Made by a program: the position numbers and the translations under genes. The notes below the pieces were generated by a model that did no database searches, was not told where the DNA came from, and saw nothing but the letters and a program-made list of their open reading frames with translations. From assembly GCA_948099385.1 (NCBI GenBank), contig CANUEZ040000167.1, positions 1,508,001 to 1,572,000 on the forward strand: a DNA stretch of 64,000 bases, given 5' to 3'. This document shows positions 60,060-64,000 of the stretch, piece by piece; position 1 is the first letter of the stretch; each line of letters starts with the position of its first letter. The stretch is from Fasciola hepatica (lineage: Eukaryota > Platyhelminthes > Trematoda > Plagiorchiida > Fasciolidae).

Positions 60060-62588
60060 CTAGTTTTCAGTCGATTTCCAATACACTCCGAACTGATTTC
60101 TGCCCCGACACATTAAAACCTTACCCTTTAAACTTCGATGAAAATCAATTACGAGTAGCTGATAATTTGAAATCAGACTACTAGACTGCAAAGTAAGCAG
60201 TTGAAATAAATGAATTCAACTCAATGGATCTGATGGCACTATTACGAGTTGGTGTTATTGAATAGGATCTTACCCAGTTCGAGATTATGCGTGAAAAGCA
60301 TAACGGTTTTCATCTGTTCAGCAAAGCCAAAACACAAAGAAGAGGAGAGAAAACGCTGCAAATTTAATCTTCATTTCACTTCAAGCACACATCATCATCG
60401 CTATTGTTAAGTGGACTTACCCAAAAGCCATCCATACGTTTGCACACCTCTACGCGTCCCAACTCACAGTGCTTTGTGTTGCACAGTGTGCATTCGGTGG
60501 AATTCGGTGATAAACATCCAGCAGGTAGTAAACTGGATTTTTGTCGATGCTCTGTCAAGAAATACTCGTTGGCTTCCGAAAATAACTTTCAACTGTCGCC
60601 AATGAATCAGAGTGGAAACGAAGGTACATATTACTTCAGAATGCGCGCCTGCTAAAGAAGCAAAAGACGAGTTTATTCAGTTGAACGACCTAAGCCCCAA
60701 GATTCTCAATGGATGGAGGAGATATAGCCAGACAGGCAGATGAGAACAAGAGTGAACCATCCCGTTTGTTCTACAAATACTTCGCAAGACAAATAGTTTT
60801 TCCTATCACCGATTCAGACACATTTTGCTCTCTTCCTGATAGAAACATCTACCTAGTTCCAAGACCATCATCACCTGAGGTATCGGTTTGTCCACAGCCT
60901 TCTGCTTACTTGTAGAATTTGTCAAACGGATCGTATTTTCGTAGATTGTTTGCTGACTTGAATACATACCGCACAATCTTCATTGTCATGCTTGTTTTGT
61001 TTTATTTAGCACATATTCCTACTAGACTTAATCTTGAGCTGGATTTCGCTTCTGAAAAATAGAGGAAACACACTATTCCGTAACTGGGACCGTTCAAAAG
61101 TTAAATTCGCTTTATTTAAAAAGGAGCGCTAATAATAGATACAATCTGAGCATCTGGTACATATTAAGGACAATGAGACCATTTCTTGTGGTCATTCCAG
61201 GAAATCACTAATGGGATTACTGAGCTCAAATCGTTCATCGTCTCAAAAGACTTTTCTGGTGATTTGTGGTGATTTTTGGAGTGTGGTGTGCGTAAAGGGG
61301 ACTAGGTCCCTGGGCCGAAATAAGTCATATCCATCCTATTAGAGATGTGCACCCGTAGCAATTTGGTCTCTAGGCTGCTCTTTCAGTGGTTTTTCAACCA
61401 CAATAGAGTTGTTCTTTATCCAATGGCAAACGGAAGTAACATCTGCACCTGAAAAAAACCCCTAGAATTACGGCGCCACAGCATTTAGATCATGGAATGG
61501 AAAAGCTTCTGCCAACCCGGGTTGTTCCGAATACTCACAAAATGCCGACCCATATCAGTTTACAAGTTGTTCGTCGTGCTTCGCATCAGACATTGTGGCT
61601 TACTTGGTGCAATCCATGCCACAGTTTCTGGACAGGAAAGTAAAGACAGTTCGGATGATATTCTCGCATTAATAGAATGTGTCTAGTAGCCTTGACGGAT
61701 CAGCGTTGTTTATTCTGCTCTCCGAAAGATGTGCTGATCCAAATATCTGATCAAAACAATTTTACGCACACTGTCTTGCCCGTGACTACGATTCTTGCCG
61801 AGTAGCGCTTGTTCTTCATATTTCTTATCGGTACACGTTGTGCGATTTCCCATTCGATCCAAATGCACATGCCAACAATGGAATCGTCCGTTGTGAAGGT
61901 AATGCGGTAATCCAAAAAGGTACTCGACAAAGTCTCTTGCTGATCTTCAACTAAATGCTCGGCAACTGACCGGTTTCAAACGACATTTTCATTACTATTC
62001 ATCAGATTAGAGCATGAACATGTATTTTTCTATAACGTTCTACCATATCAGTCTAGTCTGTAACTAGACGTGTCGACGTCTTGCTATTCCTTATTCTTCT
62101 ACTATTTCTACAAGTACAAGTAGTTTCGAAAAGATGAAGAACGTCATTTTTTATCCAGATGACAAATGTCTTGATAGTACCGTGGTTTCAATGTTTAGTT
62201 TTTGGTAGTATGCGTTTTTCTGCACTCGAATAATCTCATCAAATTAGTTTTGTTCTGTGGAAAAAACGAAACAATACGAGATAAGAAGGCAAATCTCTGA
62301 GTGCACAACTTCATCCAGGACAGTTCTTTCATACGCTAATTCTTTGCAATCACGTGGACGCATACAGACCGAATTCTTTAAAACGACAGCAGACAACGTT
62401 TACCTGCTGTGCGCTAATAACCTTTCGAAACCGATGTGAAGAATGCAAGTGGATTTTCCAAAAGCAAAACCTGTATCCTTGTTATTATGCCATTACATCA
62501 CATTTTATATGAACCCAGTTAGATGAACAGAACACAAATCAAGATAAGGCGATGAGTCAAAATTAAGTGGGGGAGAGGGGATCAAACA
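60060..62588. other. Non-coding stretch, nothing recognised
   Basis: Overlapping frames at 60404-60655 and 60709-60915 have no recognisable domain. No continuation of the CRAL-TRIO gene was found. It could be PLE 3' non-coding sequence in part, but this cannot be shown. Confidence 0.4.
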
Positions 62589-63238
62589 TCACATGCGTGA
62601 CCAAGATCCGTCTCTGGACCGTGAATGGGTGTCTGCAGTGTCATTAGTCGGATCAACGGATCTGTGCTTAGTTTGTGGGTAGGGTGTGGGCCAAGGAAGT
62701 TTTAGCGCTTGCACAAACTGTTTTTGGACGCACAACGGGGGATTGTAGAGACGAATGCATACCGCTTCCGCTGTGGCTAGAACACGGCACTTCATCAGTC
62801 TTGATTGCCCACTTCGAACTTTGTAGATTGGCCGGAACGCTTTGATCACATTCACTGAGTGGTTAGACGGAACAAGGTGTGAACACAGCGCTCGTTATTA
62901 CTTTGATTGTTCCAGTGTTCAACCAAGCTGGGTGGTGTTCACGGACGCGTTCGGATAAATGTCTGGTCGTACGGCCAGTGTACGTTGTTCCACAGGAACA
63001 AGTAAGGGAGTACACACAGAATGAGGCCATAGAATCTGACACCTTATCCTTTAATCGTAAATACACACACGGCTTTGGTGTAAATGCAATATGGAGCTTT
63101 GCCACGTAAAATGTTTTGTCGACGGCTCCTGATAATCTGCGATGTATAATCTCCACTGGGATATCACCTTTGAACGACTAGCGGATGTATACTGACTTTT
63201 TTGGGACAACTGTGGTCTTCGCTCTTTCTTCCACTTGT
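62589..63238 (-). pseudogene. PLE linker and GIY-YIG endonuclease
   Basis: After the TGA the same frame continues with PKKSVYIR, a TAG, then SFKGDIPVEIIHRRLSGAVD and KTFYVAKLHIAFT, the typical segment joining RT and endonuclease in PLEs. The nuclease reads VYSLTCSCGTTYTGRTTRHL and SERVREHHPAWL: the CSC-x-x-YxG entry, the conserved Arg of the catalytic helix and the ExxREH motif are present. The GIY tyrosine is intact. A frameshift near 62865 moves the rest to a second frame (FRPIYKVRSGQSRL, AEAVCIRLYNPPLCVQKQFV, LKLPWP), which is the family's conserved C-terminus. Confidence 0.9.
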
Positions 63239-63867
63239 CACATTGTCCTATCAGTGAAACAATCCGGATATCCATTTTTCAGGAACACATTGCGCATAGA
63301 ACGAAGTTCGTTGTCCAGTGTGTCCTCAGTACAGATTTTGTGCGCTCTATTAAACAGGCAACGGATAAGGTTGCGTTCGAATTTGAGTGGCACGTATCTT
63401 TCGAAGTGAATGTCCTGCCCATTCCACGTTGCTTTCCTGTGCACTGATCGTTGAGCTGAGCCATCCGCTGGCCGACTTAGGCACACGTCTAGATATGGAT
63501 GGGCTGTGTTGAACGTGTTTAGCATAACGTTTATGTCCATGGTGTCACCTACCACGCATATTATATCATCCACGCAGAGTTTATAATGCACGCATTGTCT
63601 GATGGTCGACTCCAGTTGATTATTCTCAATTTTCGCCATGAAAACATCAGCGAATAGTGGTCCCAAGGGTTCATATAAAATGTGATGTAATGACATGATT
63701 ACGAAACACTGGAAACGAGCTTGTTCGCCACCTTGTGTTGTTCTCCATGTGTTATGTGGGATTATTCGGACAATCCTTGTTATCCACGAGCGCATAGTTG
63801 AGAGTGCTATCTTGTCGCCCTTCGGCGTGTCGTCGTCAGTGCGTCTTCCTCTAAAAGTCAGATTCAC
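63239..63867 (-). pseudogene. PLE reverse transcriptase, C-terminal half
   Basis: Residues from about 67 read PLGPLFADVFMAKIENNQLE, the conserved PLE motif that normally begins MGSPLGPL; the MGS part is lost. Motif C is CVDD (residues 98-101) in place of YVDD, keeping both catalytic aspartates. The rest follows the family closely: RKATWNGQDIHFERYVPLKF, ERNLIRCLFNRAHKIC, then EDTLDNELRSMRNVFLKNGY and PDCF. Residues 1-66 do not match the family well and suggest frame damage. The frame ends at TGA near 63237; the linker after it is still recognisable. Confidence 0.88.
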
Positions 63868-64000
63868 CGGTTGATCCTACTACGGTCATCGCCTGAGAGC
63901 AAATAAGTTCAGTTGAGTGGTTTTTGTAGGTACTATTGTTGTATGTATAGACTGTCTTCTGAGGAAACGTGTGTCTTTTAGTTAAGGGAATACAAAATCT
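63868..64000. other. Window edge upstream of PLE RT
   Basis: Too short and too decayed to place. It may hold more of the PLE RT or its 5' flank. No motif was recognised. Confidence 0.4.

Larger units (their letters stand above)
62589..63867 (-). mobile_element. Degenerate Penelope-like retroelement, second copy (RT, linker, GIY-YIG)
   Basis: A minus-strand PLE with the C-terminal half of the RT (63867-63239), a linker (63238-63110) and GIY-YIG endonuclease (63110-62640). RT, linker and the first part of the endonuclease are in one frame, interrupted only by a TGA near 63237 and a TAG near 63180, with one frameshift near 62865. The upstream RT is decayed or continues past 64000. It is better preserved than the 28-29 kb copy and, by sequence, from a different PLE lineage: motif spellings differ, for example TYTGRTTR against SYVGKATR. 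Confidence 0.9.

Noticed and set aside
1..64000. CRISPR array, bacterial operon or viral genome
   Set aside because: No regularly spaced repeats, no dense co-directional coding, no ribosome binding sites; the architecture is eukaryotic.

Overview
This is a eukaryotic nuclear window, most likely from a parasitic flatworm (a digenean trematode or a close relative). The species cannot be named from the sequence. Reasons: AT-leaning DNA with no dense coding, one gene split over a very large intron, a decayed RTE-like non-LTR retrotransposon, two decayed Penelope-like elements (PLEs) with GIY-YIG endonuclease domains, tRNA-derived SINE-like repeats and many dinucleotide microsatellites. No bacterial, viral or organellar gene organisation is seen.

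Only one convincing host gene is present. It lies on the + strand and encodes a CRAL-TRIO (SEC14-like) lipid-binding protein. Three exons can be read: 30886-31074 (start codon at 30971), 33376-33520 and 57622-57802. Their splice phases agree and they join into one 143-residue N-terminal reading frame. The second intron is about 24.1 kb and holds most of the repeats. The 3' part of the gene was not found and probably lies beyond 64000. A weak LisH-like exon with a one-base frame break is seen at 20754-20915.

Layout. 1-13.9 kb: no recognisable gene; CA microsatellites, a diverged three-copy repeat and SINE-like fragments. 14.0-16.9 kb: minus-strand RTE-like element (endonuclease, reverse transcriptase and C-terminal region in order), broken by stops and frameshifts. 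17.96-18.12 kb: a 161-bp palindromic element with hammerhead-ribozyme-like cores. 21.74-23.10 kb: copy A of a 1.3-kb repeat; copy B is at 53.01-54.33 kb. 28.0-29.2 kb: minus-strand PLE remnant. 30.9-57.8 kb: the CRAL-TRIO gene. Its large intron contains a 1.09-kb inverted repeat pair (41060-42151 and 43866-44957), a possible LTR (47107-47304) and repeat copy B. 57.97-58.43 kb: two head-to-head SINEs. 62.6-63.9 kb: a second minus-strand PLE copy.

The window is mostly a record of retroelement activity around one host gene. No clearly new multi-gene system was found. The best candidates for follow-up are the palindromic ribozyme-like element and its half-copies, the nearly identical inverted 1.09-kb repeats, and the two PLE-type CCTGA...CCGAAACGTC motifs.
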